Shown in pieces: positions 51,016 through 59,330 of a stretch of DNA of 64,000 bases. The position numbers and the translations under genes were made by a program. The stretch comes from Paenibacillus sp. yr247. Lineage in GTDB: Bacteria > Bacillota > Bacilli > Paenibacillales > NBRC-103111. The DNA lies in assembly GCF_900103825.1 (NCBI RefSeq), contig NZ_FNIF01000024.1, positions 1 through 64,000 of the forward strand, read 5' to 3'. The number at the start of each line of letters is the position of its first letter. The stretch's first letter is position 1. Below the pieces are notes generated by a model. The model was given only the letters and a program-made list of their open reading frames with translations, did no database searches and was not told the origin of the DNA.

Positions 51016-52302
51016 ATGAATGGTAGGAGAAACAAAACAATAGAAGCAGCTCGTGAAGCAATTGCCGGTAAGCGCAAGGGTATCCGCGCCTTGATTCCTT
51101 TTTTAGGACCAGGCGTGATAGTCTCAATGGCTTATATCGATCCCGGAAATTATGCAACGAACATCGAAGCTGGTTCGAAATTTGGTTACAACCTGTTGTG
51201 GGTAGTTGTATTAGGCTCTCTCATGGCCATTTTATTTCAAAATCTGTCGGCGAAACTCGGCATCGCAACAGGTAAAAATCTACCGGAGATGTGCCGTGAT
51301 CATTTTCCAAAATGGATTCCATGGTCCATGTGGATTCTTTCAGAGATAGCCGCAATGGCAAACGGATTCGCCGGATTTATGGGTGCAGCGCTAGGCCTGA
51401 ATCTGTTATTTCATATTCCAATGCTCGCAGCCGCGTTGATGACAGGCATGACGACCTATTTAATTCTCATGCTGGACCGATTCGGTTTTCGTCCGCTGGA
51501 AAGGTTTATGACTGCACTCGCACTCGTTATCGGGGTGTCTTTTATCATCGAAACGTTTCTTTTGAAGCCTGATTTTACACAGATTGCCTATCATAGTCTT
51601 GTACCGTGGATAGGTAATTCTGAGAGTATTATACTGATTGTTGGTATTATTGGAGCAATGGTCGATCCGAACGCCGTATACCTGCATTCCGGTTTAACAC
51701 AAAAACGTATCGTTCCACGAAACGATACTGAAAAAATAAGAATTGGGCGGTTTACAACCATTGAACTTATTATTGCAATGGCGTTTACCTGCATGGTGAA
51801 TCTCGCAATTATGTTTATGGCATCCGCAATCTTTCATTCAACAGGGAACAATGAAATTACGGATATTCAATCAGCGTTTCTAATATTGACGCCGTTGCTC
51901 GGATCAGCCGCAGCAGGAATTTTCGTAGTTTCTTTGCTGACTGCCAGTCTATCTAGTTCCATAATTGATACCATGGCGGGTCAGGTAATTATGCAAGGGT
52001 TTGTCGGATTCACTATTCCGATCTGGCTGCGCCGAGTGATTACCATGCTGCCAGCATTCATTATTATTGCATCAGGAGTTGACCCGACCCAATCCATCGT
52101 GCTTAGCCAAGTTGTGCTAAGCATTATATTACCTACTCAGGTTATCGCCTTGATTTACTTTACTAGGCGTAAAGATATTATGGGAGTCATGACAAATAAA
52201 CCGATCATAAACATCTTATCCATATTTTGTGGAATTCTCGTTCTAGCACTAAATCTATTACTCATTTATCAAACAGTAGGCGGCAGCCTACCGTTTGGCT
52301 AA
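51016..52302 (+). CDS. Nramp-family divalent-metal transporter with altered helix 6 site
   Basis: 428 residues with eleven membrane helices. Helix 1 has the intact DPGN metal motif. Helix 6, where Nramps carry the metal-selecting MPH (as in GATVMPHNLYLHS), reads GAMVDPNAVYLHS, so the Met becomes Asp and the His becomes Asn. The fold and helix-10 features suggest proton-coupled uptake of Mn2+ or a related ion; the site change may shift selectivity to harder ions. ATG 51016 is eight bases after AAGGGGG; GTG 51007 is in frame. Confidence 0.87.
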   Translation: MNGRRNKTIEAAREAIAGKRKGIRALIPFLGPGVIVSMAYIDPGNYATNIEAGSKFGYNLLWVVVLGSLMAILFQNLSAKLGIATGKNLPEMCRDHFPKWIPWSMWILSEIAAMANGFAGFMGAALGLNLLFHIPMLAAALMTGMTTYLILMLDRFGFRPLERFMTALALVIGVSFIIETFLLKPDFTQIAYHSLVPWIGNSESIILIVGIIGAMVDPNAVYLHSGLTQKRIVPRNDTEKIRIGRFTTIELIIAMAFTCMVNLAIMFMASAIFHSTGNNEITDIQSAFLILTPLLGSAAAGIFVVSLLTASLSSSIIDTMAGQVIMQGFVGFTIPIWLRRVITMLPAFIIIASGVDPTQSIVLSQVVLSIILPTQVIALIYFTRRKDIMGVMTNKPIINILSIFCGILVLALNLLLIYQTVGGSLPFG

Positions 52303-52427
52303 GATGATTAAACTTTGAAGTTTCGAGTTTTAACAGGCACACTCTGATTGATGCTTATGGAGTTGGGTGGTAGTTTAGCATCTTAAAGGTCCTTGATTCA
52401 CAAGGGCTTTTTGTATTATGAAGCATA

Positions 52428-52506
52428 TGTTTGCTATTAGACTGAAATAAAGTATTAGACTAGGAAAATAAAGTTGTAGACTGAGAAAATAAAGTATTAG
52501 ACTACA
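52428..52506 (+). repeat. Private direct repeats of cassette C
   Basis: TGT at 52428, a partial unit CTATTAGACT, then three units with an exact 21-base period from 52445: AAATAAAGTATTAGACT, AAATAAAGTTGTAGACT, AAATAAAGTATTAGACT. The unit recurs inverted at 54037-54056. Confidence 0.82.
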
Positions 52507-52556
52507 TGGCGTTTATGCATTTTACTCACTCAAGCAATCAGACATCATGAAGCTAA

Positions 52557-52597
52557 ACCCTGTACTTATGCAACATAATACAGGGTATTTTTTATTT
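52557..52597 (+). terminator. Hairpin of cassette C
   Basis: Stem ACCCTGTA / TACAGGGT, loop CTTATGCAACATAA (itself partly paired, TTATG/CATAA), then ATTTTTTATTTT. Confidence 0.85.
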
Positions 52598-52611
52598 TGG
52601 AGCTGATACCT

Positions 52612-52713
52612 TTGAATCTTGGAGAAAAAGTCAGATATATACGAAAGACTAATGAACTAAATCAGAAGGAAACGATCTTATCGCTTTTATTCGTCTTCAG
52701 GTTGATTTTGTAA
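52612..52713 (+). pseudogene. XRE regulator of cassette C, truncated after helix 1
   Basis: TTG start with SD TGGAG; LNLGEKVRYIRKTNELNQKE is the first helix and the turn of an XRE domain, then the frame enters unrelated DNA and stops. The break lies at about 52672, where minus-strand beta-propeller-like DNA begins. Confidence 0.72.
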
Positions 52714-53110
52714 ATTTTATTTGCGACTGATTTGCCGCGCGTAGCCAGAACATACACATCGTCTCCGATAACAGTTGTGGAGGAAGCAGCATCTCCAGCC
52801 GCCGCTGTACGTGACATGGGCGGCGTAAATCACGCCCTGATCTCCGACACGGACCGTACCCAGCTTGCCCTGGCGGCAACACATACATGTTGCCGCCCTC
52901 GGGCGCTGACAAGCCGAGTGTAACAAACAAGTGCCGTACGGTGTATCATGGAAGTCTAAATATTCATAGAATCCCGGGTGAAACTGTTCTGCTTTCCCGT
53001 CGCCACTTTTCACGACCTCGTCGTGTCCGGGATCCTTTTTTTCGAGTTCTCCGGTTGGATAATACCTCCTCTTATGCAATACTCCGCCTTTTGGGCTCTT
53101 CCGGTTTAAA
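52675..53110 (-). pseudogene. Fragments of a beta-propeller/Kelch-like protein
   Basis: On the minus strand near 52790-52680 the frame VIGDDVYVLATRGKSVANKI is like one propeller blade. A further blade-like piece with NMYVLPPG is in another frame. Several frameshifts; no intact gene. It replaced the 3' part of the cassette C regulator. Confidence 0.4.
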
Positions 53111-53285
53111 GACGAGGCCATACCCTATCGATATTTGAATCACAGAAAAAGCAGACCAAGACTGTATTGAACGTGTATTCTGGCCCCCAAAATGTAAAAA
53201 ATATGTAAATAACTATTAAAGATTGTTGTTTGATTGAATAGAATAACATATCTATGGCTGTATAATAGGGGGAGGCAAGGCGGGT

Positions 53286-53747
53286 ATGAGTGATAGGCAT
53301 AAAGATATTAATAAAATGATTAGACAAGCAAAGATAATCGTCACTGGCTCGAAACGGATCGTTTATGATCTGAGAAATGGCTATGTATTAAAAGTAGCCA
53401 AATCAAAATACGGGATAATAAGCAACAAAAGAGAAGTATTCACCTATACTACCGCTCCATCCTGCATAAAGAAGCATCTTGCAAATATTTTAGATCACGG
53501 AAATGAGTATGGCTGGATTATCATGAAGAAGTACAAACCGAATCTTCCCAAATCAAAGGGTTACTATAAGCGAAAACTATTCAAATTAAGAGCTAAATTT
53601 AGGAAAAATGGGATTATACCTTATGAGGTTGTAAATTATCAAGGGTATCCAAATTATCACAACTTAGGATTAAGATCCAATGGAGAGATCATCGTGATTG
53701 ATTATGGAAATTTCAAGTTTTATAAGTGTTACTTCAAACGCAATTGA
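53286..53747 (+). CDS. Minimal protein-kinase-like protein (YrzF-type)
   Basis: 153 residues with a shortened kinase fold: a Gly-loop-like TGSKRIVYDL, YVLKVAKS with the ATP-site Lys, REVFTY with a possible pairing Glu, and a catalytic end NLGLRSNGEIIVIDYGNF, where DYG replaces DFG. The usual HxD is not clear (YPNYHNLG). Whether it phosphorylates anything is unknown. An internally deleted paralogue follows. Confidence 0.7.
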   Translation: MSDRHKDINKMIRQAKIIVTGSKRIVYDLRNGYVLKVAKSKYGIISNKREVFTYTTAPSCIKKHLANILDHGNEYGWIIMKKYKPNLPKSKGYYKRKLFKLRAKFRKNGIIPYEVVNYQGYPNYHNLGLRSNGEIIVIDYGNFKFYKCYFKRN

Positions 53748-53759
53748 CAAAGGAGGGAT

Positions 53760-53896
53760 ATGGCCTTGACTATAATGAACGAGTATTTGAAGAAAAAAGT
53801 AAACGGAAAAAATACATCGGTTCCGGCGGAACGAGAGTCGTATATAAGCAGCTCGTGGTCATTGATTATGGTGGTTTTGAATTTGACCGAAAATAA
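53760..53896 (+). pseudogene. Internally deleted kinase-like paralogue
   Basis: SD AGGAGGG, ATGGC, then in the next frame DYNERVFEEKSKRKKYIGSG and GTRVVY joined directly to KQLVVIDYGGFEFDRK-stop. The first part is the Gly-loop end and the second the DYG end of the fold seen in the intact neighbour; about 100 codons between them are missing. A one-base loss near the start also shifts the frame. Confidence 0.7.
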
Positions 53897-54036
53897 TCCG
53901 TTCGATAAGGTCTTAGCGTAGGTTTTACGTTATTCTGCTGACGGTTCCCGCTGGCACTTAATTGAATCCGATTTTGCGCTTGGCAACAGCTTCGCAGATT
54001 GTTCAGCAAACCCTGATTAGTTAATTGTTAATCGGT

Positions 54037-54063
54037 AGTCTAATACTTTATTTTCACTGAACA
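54037..54063 (-). repeat. Inverted type C repeat: far end of element C
   Basis: AGTCTAATACTTTATTTTCA is the reverse complement of the 52.4-kb unit (TGAAAATAAAGTATTAGACT). It is followed by CTGAACA. The ACA (54061-54063) faces the TGT of cassette D four bases on. Confidence 0.8.
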
Positions 54064-54067
54064 CCTA

Positions 54068-54150
54068 TGTAAAAAAGTTGGAAAGTAGTAAAGAATATTG
54101 GAAAGTAGTAAAGAAAGTCGGAGAGTAGTAAAAAATGTTGGAAAATGATC
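54068..54150 (+). repeat. Private direct repeats of cassette D
   Basis: TGT at 54068, then units with an exact 20-base period from 54077: GTTGGAAAGTAGTAAAGAAT, ATTGGAAAGTAGTAAAGAAA, GTCGGAGAGTAGTAAAAAAT, and a partial fourth GTTGGAAAAT. Confidence 0.82.
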
Positions 54151-54163
54151 TCTGAGAGAAAAA

Positions 54164-54202
54164 TCCCGATGAAGAATAAAACTCATCGGGACTTTCTTTT
54201 TT
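54164..54202 (+). terminator. Hairpin of cassette D
   Basis: Perfect 9-bp stem TCCCGATGA / TCATCGGGA followed by CTTTCTTTTTT. Same stem core as cassette A and as the terminator after the cassette B regulator. Confidence 0.88.
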
Positions 54203-54221
54203 ATATTGAAAGGAGACAATT

Positions 54222-54490
54222 ATGCTATCTTCCTTAAGTGATCGAATTAGGGTAATTCAGAAATCAATCGATTAAATCAGAACGAATTTTCAAATTTAAT
54301 TGGTATTTCTCAAGCGACACTTAGTGAGCTTGAAAAGGAATAAATATAACCCGTCATAGACACTATCTTATCTATTTACAGGGTTTTTAAAACTAATTTG
54401 AGTTGGCTAATCCTCGGTGAGTCTGTTAAAGAAGAGAATAACGCACATATAATAGAGATATGGATGAGATTATGCTTTTTATGGAGTTAA
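54222..54490 (+). pseudogene. XRE regulator of cassette D, frameshifted
   Basis: SD AAAGGAG, MLSSLSDRIRVIQKSID, then a frame change to LNQNEFSNLIGISQATLSEL, an in-frame stop, and DTILSIYRVFKTNLSWLILGE. All parts of an XRE domain are present but broken by one frameshift and one or two stops. A recent loss, since the rest is well preserved. Confidence 0.78.
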
Positions 54491-54578
54491 AGATTGGGAG
54501 ATATCACAAATAACTCTTCTACATAAAGTTGAGTTACTTTAGCCGCTTGTGATTTCAAGTACCAATGAACTAACGCTA

Positions 54579-54710
54579 ACATAATGTTGGTAGACAATAA
54601 AGTTTCGAAGTAATTAGGCGTTCACTCTACAGTGTGAACGTTTTTTTTAGCAATGGAGGAAGTGATTATACTAGATGAATGATTAAAGCTTCGGCATTAT
54701 CGAACTGAGA
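54579..54710 (+). repeat. Decayed cassette E
   Basis: ACA-TAA-TGT at 54579-54587, one repeat-like unit TTGGTAGACAATAAAGTTTCG, hairpin CGTTCAC-..-GTGAACG with T8 (54619-54648), SD GGAGGA, and a short trace of an XRE start (RHYRTE in one frame near 54693). Same order of parts as A-D. Confidence 0.55.
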
Positions 54711-54806
54711 CTTTTTAACATGTAATCAAGGAGCCAAATGGCATAAAATCAATAGTTGACACACATTGCTGACTGACAATTTTTATTTTGGAGTTTAAAA
54801 ATGTTG
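54711..54806. other. Spacer before the ArsR-SRPBCC-DoxX operon
   Basis: No feature supported. Confidence 0.4.
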
Positions 54807-54858
54807 TTGACACGACACCAAATGGTGACCTATAATTAAAGTGTCACTAAATGGTGTC
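54807..54858 (+). promoter_or_regulatory. Promoter with two operators for the ArsR operon
   Basis: TTGACA (54807), 18 bases, TATAAT (54831). CACCAAATGGTG (54816-54827, perfect 12-bp palindrome) lies between -35 and -10, and CACTAAATGGTG follows at 54845. Placed to block RNA polymerase; the ArsR protein encoded next is the likely binder. Confidence 0.85.
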
Positions 54859-55004
54859 CAATTAGGAGTTAGCCATTTGGAAAGTTTGGAACCTGGATAA
54901 GTTTCACTTGAAACAATTATGAGGAGGTGATGAAATAAACGGCGGTCCCTTCGTACATCAATAGATTTATAATACAGAAAATAAGATTTTTAGGAGGGGG
55001 CGTT

Positions 55005-55337
55005 ATGAGCGAGAACAACCAATTGCGGGATGTTTTTGACGCGATTGCAGATCCGACTAGGCGCCGACTAATTCGTCTGTTAGCAGAGGCAGAGGAGATA
55101 CCGCTTCATGAATTAACGGCACAGTTTCAAATGGGCCGTACAGCGGTATCCAAGCATTTGACAATCCTTAAAGAAGCCGGACTGGTACTTGACCGAAAAG
55201 TCGGCAGAGAAACGCGATTTAGGCTAAACGCCTCTCCACTCAGAGAAATTCAAAATTGGGTGGCTTTCTACGGCAAGTTCTGGAGTACGAATATGTTGCG
55301 CTTGAACCAACTATTAGAGGAGGAGGAAGAAGAATGA
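55005..55337 (+). CDS. ArsR-family repressor of the SRPBCC operon
   Basis: 110 residues: DVFDAIADPTRRRLIRLLAE, recognition helix GRTAVSKHLTILKEAGLV and wing VGRETRFRL; ends in a Glu run. This subgroup (no Cys metal site) is typically co-encoded with an AHSA1/SRPBCC protein. Start follows AGGAGGGGG. Overlaps the next gene by four bases. Confidence 0.9.
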   Translation: MSENNQLRDVFDAIADPTRRRLIRLLAEAEEIPLHELTAQFQMGRTAVSKHLTILKEAGLVLDRKVGRETRFRLNASPLREIQNWVAFYGKFWSTNMLRLNQLLEEEEEE

Positions 55338-55753
55338 GTTTAGCATTATCCTTGGATTTTCAGTACACGACATCGATCGAGAAGCTTTGGTCCGCCTTAA
55401 CCGATTCAAGCAAGCTTGCCAAGTGGGTGGTCAACATCCACAATGGTCAGGCGATGGATAATGATTTTGAGCCCGTCGTAGGACACCGTTTTCAGTTTCG
55501 CACTCAGCCGTCCGAATATTGGGATGGCATTATTGACGGCGAAGTGCTTATCGTGGACGCACCAAACCGGGTGTCCTATACTTGGGCCAGCGGAGGGGAG
55601 AAGCACACGGTAACCTGGACGCTGCAGGATTTAGGGGACGGAAAGGTTAACCTTCATCTCGAACAAACCGGATTCGCCAATGCTCAAGGTCTCGAAGGCG
55701 CTAGGTATGGCTGGGGTAAATGGTGCGGCGAGCTTGAAAAGGTATTGGCCTAG
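55334..55753 (+). CDS. SRPBCC (AHSA1-like) protein
   Basis: 139 residues, a single helix-grip domain: TTSIEKLWSALTDSSKLAKWV at the start, VSYTWASGGEKHTVTWTL and the C-terminal GWGKWCGELEKVL. It binds small hydrophobic ligands in the family; ligand unknown. Translationally coupled to the ArsR gene (ATGA). Confidence 0.88.
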   Translation: MSLALSLDFQYTTSIEKLWSALTDSSKLAKWVVNIHNGQAMDNDFEPVVGHRFQFRTQPSEYWDGIIDGEVLIVDAPNRVSYTWASGGEKHTVTWTLQDLGDGKVNLHLEQTGFANAQGLEGARYGWGKWCGELEKVLA

Positions 55754-55775
55754 TTGTAAAAGGAAGGAGAGCCTT

Positions 55776-56126
55776 ATGAATATCATTTTTGTTATTTTAC
55801 AAAGTTTTCTGCTCGTCTCCATGGCCTTTGGCGGCGGAAGCAAGCTGGCTGGTGCGAAAAATTTTGTTGAAATGTTCGAGTCGATTAAACTGCCGCAATG
55901 GTTTCGAGTTGTTACTGGGCTCGTTCAACTAGCCGGGGCAGCCGGACTTGTTATCGGATACTGGAATCCGGTAGCAGCCGTATGGGCAGGCATTTGGATT
56001 GGCATTACGATGCTGGTGGCATGCCTTTCACATTTCAGAGTCAAGCATCCTGTTGGAAGTGCGATACCGGCCTTTGTGATTACTTTGATTGCAGCGACTC
56101 TGGTAGTCTTGCACCAGGTAGCATGA
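55776..56126 (+). CDS. DoxX-like membrane protein
   Basis: 116 residues with four membrane helices, MAFGGGSKLAGAKNFVEMF and LPQWFRVVTGLVQLAGAAGLV. Related to the DoxX protein at 32491 (FRVxTGLVE/Q) but in a different operon. SD AAGGAAGGAG. Its stop overlaps a broken DUF1801 gene. Confidence 0.85.
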   Translation: MNIIFVILQSFLLVSMAFGGGSKLAGAKNFVEMFESIKLPQWFRVVTGLVQLAGAAGLVIGYWNPVAAVWAGIWIGITMLVACLSHFRVKHPVGSAIPAFVITLIAATLVVLHQVA

Positions 56127-56497
56127 AGAAGAGCGGGTCAATGAAACTCGAGTCGCCATCAGAGCTGATGCTCTCTCGGCTACGCGCGCTGATCAAGCAG
56201 GAGGACCCCGAAGTTGCCGAGGAGTAGAAGTGGAGAGGGACACCAGTCTGGTCGCACGACGGGGTAATCTGCACCGGTGAAACGTACAAGAACGTCGTGA
56301 AGATGACCTTTTTAAAGGGCGCCTCGCTGAAGGATCCTTCAAGGCTCTTCAACGCCAGTCTTGAAGGCATCAAATGGCAGGCCATCGACTTCCACAAAGG
56401 CGACCAGATTGATGAGGATGCTCTAATGGCACTCGTCCGCGCCGCCATTGCACTGAACACGTCAAAACCCTCCAAACGCAAATATGACCATGAGTGA
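56123..56497 (+). pseudogene. DUF1801 gene with a nonsense codon
   Basis: ATG 56123 overlaps the DoxX stop. The frame reads MKLESPSELMLSRLRALIKQ then TAG at 56225, then KWRGTPVWSHDGVICTGETY, KNVVKMTFLKGASLKDPS. Apart from the one stop (GAG-TAG-AAG, where the family has a Val or Ile) the DUF1801 (YdhG-like) domain is complete, so the damage is recent, or a sequencing error. Confidence 0.75.
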
Positions 56498-56524
56498 TTG
56501 GAAAATATTATAGCAAAATGTAGG

Positions 56525-56551
56525 AGAGCCCACTATGCAGGGCTCTTTTTC
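56525..56551 (+). terminator. Terminator of the ArsR-SRPBCC-DoxX-DUF1801 operon
   Basis: Perfect 7-bp stem AGAGCCC / GGGCTCT with T5. Confidence 0.85.
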
Positions 56552-56696
56552 ATTTCCAAAAAGGAGGCGTCAACATGGCGAGTACTATGCAAAACCAGTT
56601 CTTTCGATGAAATGAACACGACCTGCTGCAATGCTGTTCAGGATAAAATTTGGGTGACCGATCCAGTGTCTCTCGTCCGTAAGGAGGAATATTGCA

Positions 56697-57067
56697 TGGA
56701 TCAACTCACTTTAAAATCCGGGAAACAAAAGTATGATCAAAATGGTTACGCAGAGTGTGTACAGGAGTCTGAAGTAGATCCCTCTTTGGTTGACGAATCA
56801 AAGGCTGTTGATCTTATATTGAATTCGGGCAGTGTTTCCGTTCATCATCCAAATATCATACATGGATCGAAGGCCAATCATTCTCCGCTGCGAAGGTGCG
56901 GGTTGACCATTCGCTACATTCCAACAAGTACCAGAATCATTACTGAAAAACAATGGCCGTGCGCTTTTCTACTTAGAGGAGAAGCGGTTCCGGGATTGAA
57001 TGAATACTTACCGAAACCCAAATATTCAGCGGATCGGCATATGATGTTCCGTGGCTGTGAATCGTAG
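56697..57067 (+). pseudogene. C-terminal fragment of a phytanoyl-CoA dioxygenase-like gene
   Basis: LILNSGSVSVHHPNIIHGSK and RRCGLTIRYIPTSTRI are the C-terminal iron-site His and 2-oxoglutarate Arg region of PhyH-type Fe(II)/2OG oxygenases. The N-terminal half with HxD is missing. ATG 56697 has SD AAGGAGG, so a stub may be made; without the HxD it cannot hold iron normally. Confidence 0.65.
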
Positions 57068-57529
57068 GTCTAATACAGATATGGGGACAAATCGTTTGGA
57101 ACTAATTCCAATCCATGCACTCAGGGGTATGATAGGAAAAAACGAAGAGTCTTCAATAATCAATTAGGATGGGAGGAAATATGCTTATGGAGAACAAAGA
57201 GCTCTGTCGCCTAAGCTATGACAAATATGATCTCTCTAGACTTTCTATCGCATGTTTCATTCTCATCTCTCCGAATAACGTTGTTCTCGGTATTGGTCGA
57301 TGATGAATAGGTACTAGTACCATGGTCGCTTTTGGCTACAGATTAAATAAATCATGCGAAATAAGAATACGGGGCATCGAGCAAGTCGTGGAATAGGTGC
57401 TTTAACTTCATTGCTTCCATAATTAAGTTATTATCGGGCATGATTTTATTTTTATAAAGAGTAAAATCCCCCGAAGCGTGGAGATTTTACTTTTCTTTTG
57501 TAAATGAGTGGTGGAGTAACCGTCATCAG
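57068..57529. other. Intergenic remnant
   Basis: No intact gene. A broken frame follows SD GGAGGAAA near 57173. Ends with the bidirectional terminator at 57466-57499. Confidence 0.4.
57466..57499. terminator. Bidirectional terminator
   Basis: Stem AGTAAAATC / GATTTTACT; TTTTCTTTT on the plus side and TTTATAAAAAT on the minus side. It ends the MarR gene on the minus strand. Confidence 0.75.
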
Positions 57530-58012
57530 TTACATTTTACTTTCCATATTAGCTGAAATCTTTTGCGATAAAGCGATTAACAGCTCTTTTTCCTGCTCCG
57601 TAAGCCCTTTCACTGTTAAACTTTCCATTTCTGTCCAAACGGCATTGGCCTTGGCTACAAGCCCGCGGCCAGCTTCTGTTAGTTTTACAAGCGTAACACG
57701 CCCGTCCTTTGGTGAGCGTGAACGAGTGACTAATCCCGCATCCTCCAGGCGTCGAACCGATTTGGCCACCGTTGAATGATCCAATCGCATTGTGCGGCCC
57801 AGACTTTGTTGCGATTGCTCATCTTGCTCCCATAACTGCATAAGCATAATTTCCTGGCCAGCAAACAAGCCTATGTCACGTAGTAAGTGCGCAGCCAAAC
57901 CCCGGTGCGACCTGGCTAAAGAAAAAACAGCAAAATTTATTGGAAACCGTTGGATCGCTTGCATTTCTTCTTCAGGCAATCCTTCGCATGAACCATTCTC
58001 AATCCCATCCAT
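57530..58012 (-). CDS. MarR-family regulator
   Basis: 160 residues, winged helix with MQLWEQDEQSQQSLGRTM, recognition helix LDHSTVAKSVRRLEDAGLV and wing RSPKDGRVTLVKLT. ATG 58012 is about nine bases after GGAGG; GTG 58024 is in frame. It sits next to a broken OYE gene and, beyond it, a quinone-reductase-like gene with the palindrome GTTGCCGGCAAC at its promoter. Confidence 0.87.
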   Translation of the reverse strand: MDGIENGSCEGLPEEEMQAIQRFPINFAVFSLARSHRGLAAHLLRDIGLFAGQEIMLMQLWEQDEQSQQSLGRTMRLDHSTVAKSVRRLEDAGLVTRSRSPKDGRVTLVKLTEAGRGLVAKANAVWTEMESLTVKGLTEQEKELLIALSQKISANMESKM

Positions 58013-58200
58013 GTTTAACTTCACCTCCCGCAGTTGCTTTACTGATTATTCAAGAGTAGTAGATAACCCGACGATTGTAAAGATGCAGTTGCTTAACCTG
58101 GTCTTTGCTTGATTTGACTATTAAAAAAGCTCACGCCACACCATAGCTATGTTTTCGCTATGAAATGGCGCAAGCGATGTGCATCTATTTATTTCCGAAG

Positions 58201-59248
58201 TCAAATCAGTGCAGGGTAATCCGTATAGCTGCGTTGGTCACCACCGTAAAAGGTGGACGGATCAGCTTCGTTCAGCGGAGCACCTGCTTTCAAACGTTCC
58301 ACAAAGTCAGGATTCGCAAGCGCCCAAGTGCCTACAGATGCGATATCTGCAAGTCCTGTATTAACGTCTCGGTCGAGTTCCTCCAGAGGGCGGCCCGGAC
58401 GATTAACGATAAGCACAGTCGGCCAAGCCGAGCGAATTTCACGAAGCGTCTCTTCATTGCCGCCATGCAAGACATGAAGATAAGCGAGGTTAATTTGGCA
58501 AGTTCTGAAACCAGGTATTTGTACACTTCCGGCCCTTTATCGCCCTCAACGAGGTCTCCCAGTGGAACACCGGGAGAGACACGGATGCCTGTACGCTCGG
58601 CTCCAATTTCTTCTGCCCCAGCTGTTGCCACTTCAATGGCAAAACGTGCGCGATTTTCAATCGATCCGCCATACTGATCTGCTCGTACGTTCGCATTCTC
58701 TGAAATAAATGGATGAATCAAATAACCGTTTGCCCCATGAATCTCCACACCATCCCCTCCAGCCTGAATGGCAGCAGCGGCGGCCTTACGGAAATCTTCA
58801 ACGGTCGCCTTGACATCTTCCAGGCTTAACTCACGCGGAACGGGAATATCCTGCATTCCGGTTGCAGTAAACATCTGTGCCTTCGGTGCAATGGCAGAAG
58901 GTGCAACCGGCTGGCGATGATGCGGCGTGTTCTCCGGATGCGACATGCGCCCCGCATGCATTAATTGAATGAATAAATATCCGCCAGCTTGGTGAACTCG
59001 GTCGGCTACCTTCTTCCAGCCTGCTATATGTGCATCGGTATAGATACCCGGTGTAAACAAGTTGAATGGCCATCCTCTGAAGGCTGCGTACCTTCGCTGA
59101 TGAGCAGGCCCAGTGAAGCGCGTTGCGCATAATATTGCGGCCTATGTTCTCCCGGTGTGGCGTCGGGAAGTGCACGGGATCTAGTCATGGGAGCTAAGGC
59201 CAAAAGCGATGCTGCAAGTTTAAGTTTCACACTTTTATTGTATTCCAT
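58201..59248 (-). pseudogene. Broken old-yellow-enzyme (NADH:flavin oxidoreductase) gene
   Basis: Three frames together give a nearly whole OYE: LAPMTRSRALPDATPGEHR..YYAQRASLGLLISEG, then (frameshift near 59050) FTPGIYTDAHIAGWKKVADR, FIQLMHAGRMSHPEN, VEIHGANGYLIHPF, then (frameshift near 58480) REIRSAWPTVLIVNR..DPSTFYGGD. The substrate-binding HxxN pair (VEIHGAN) is intact. Two frameshifts make it non-functional, unless they are sequencing errors. Confidence 0.82.
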
Positions 59249-59330
59249 AACTTTGTCATTTTTAAAGCTCCTTTACCTGAACAGCTCATGGCAAGAATCT
59301 AGATAGCTCACTTATTTTTCGAAAAATATG

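Noticed and set aside
52697-53121. 134-codon minus-strand gene
   Set aside because: The frame is Cys/Arg-rich and out of register with the propeller-like reading; it is a shadow of a decayed gene.
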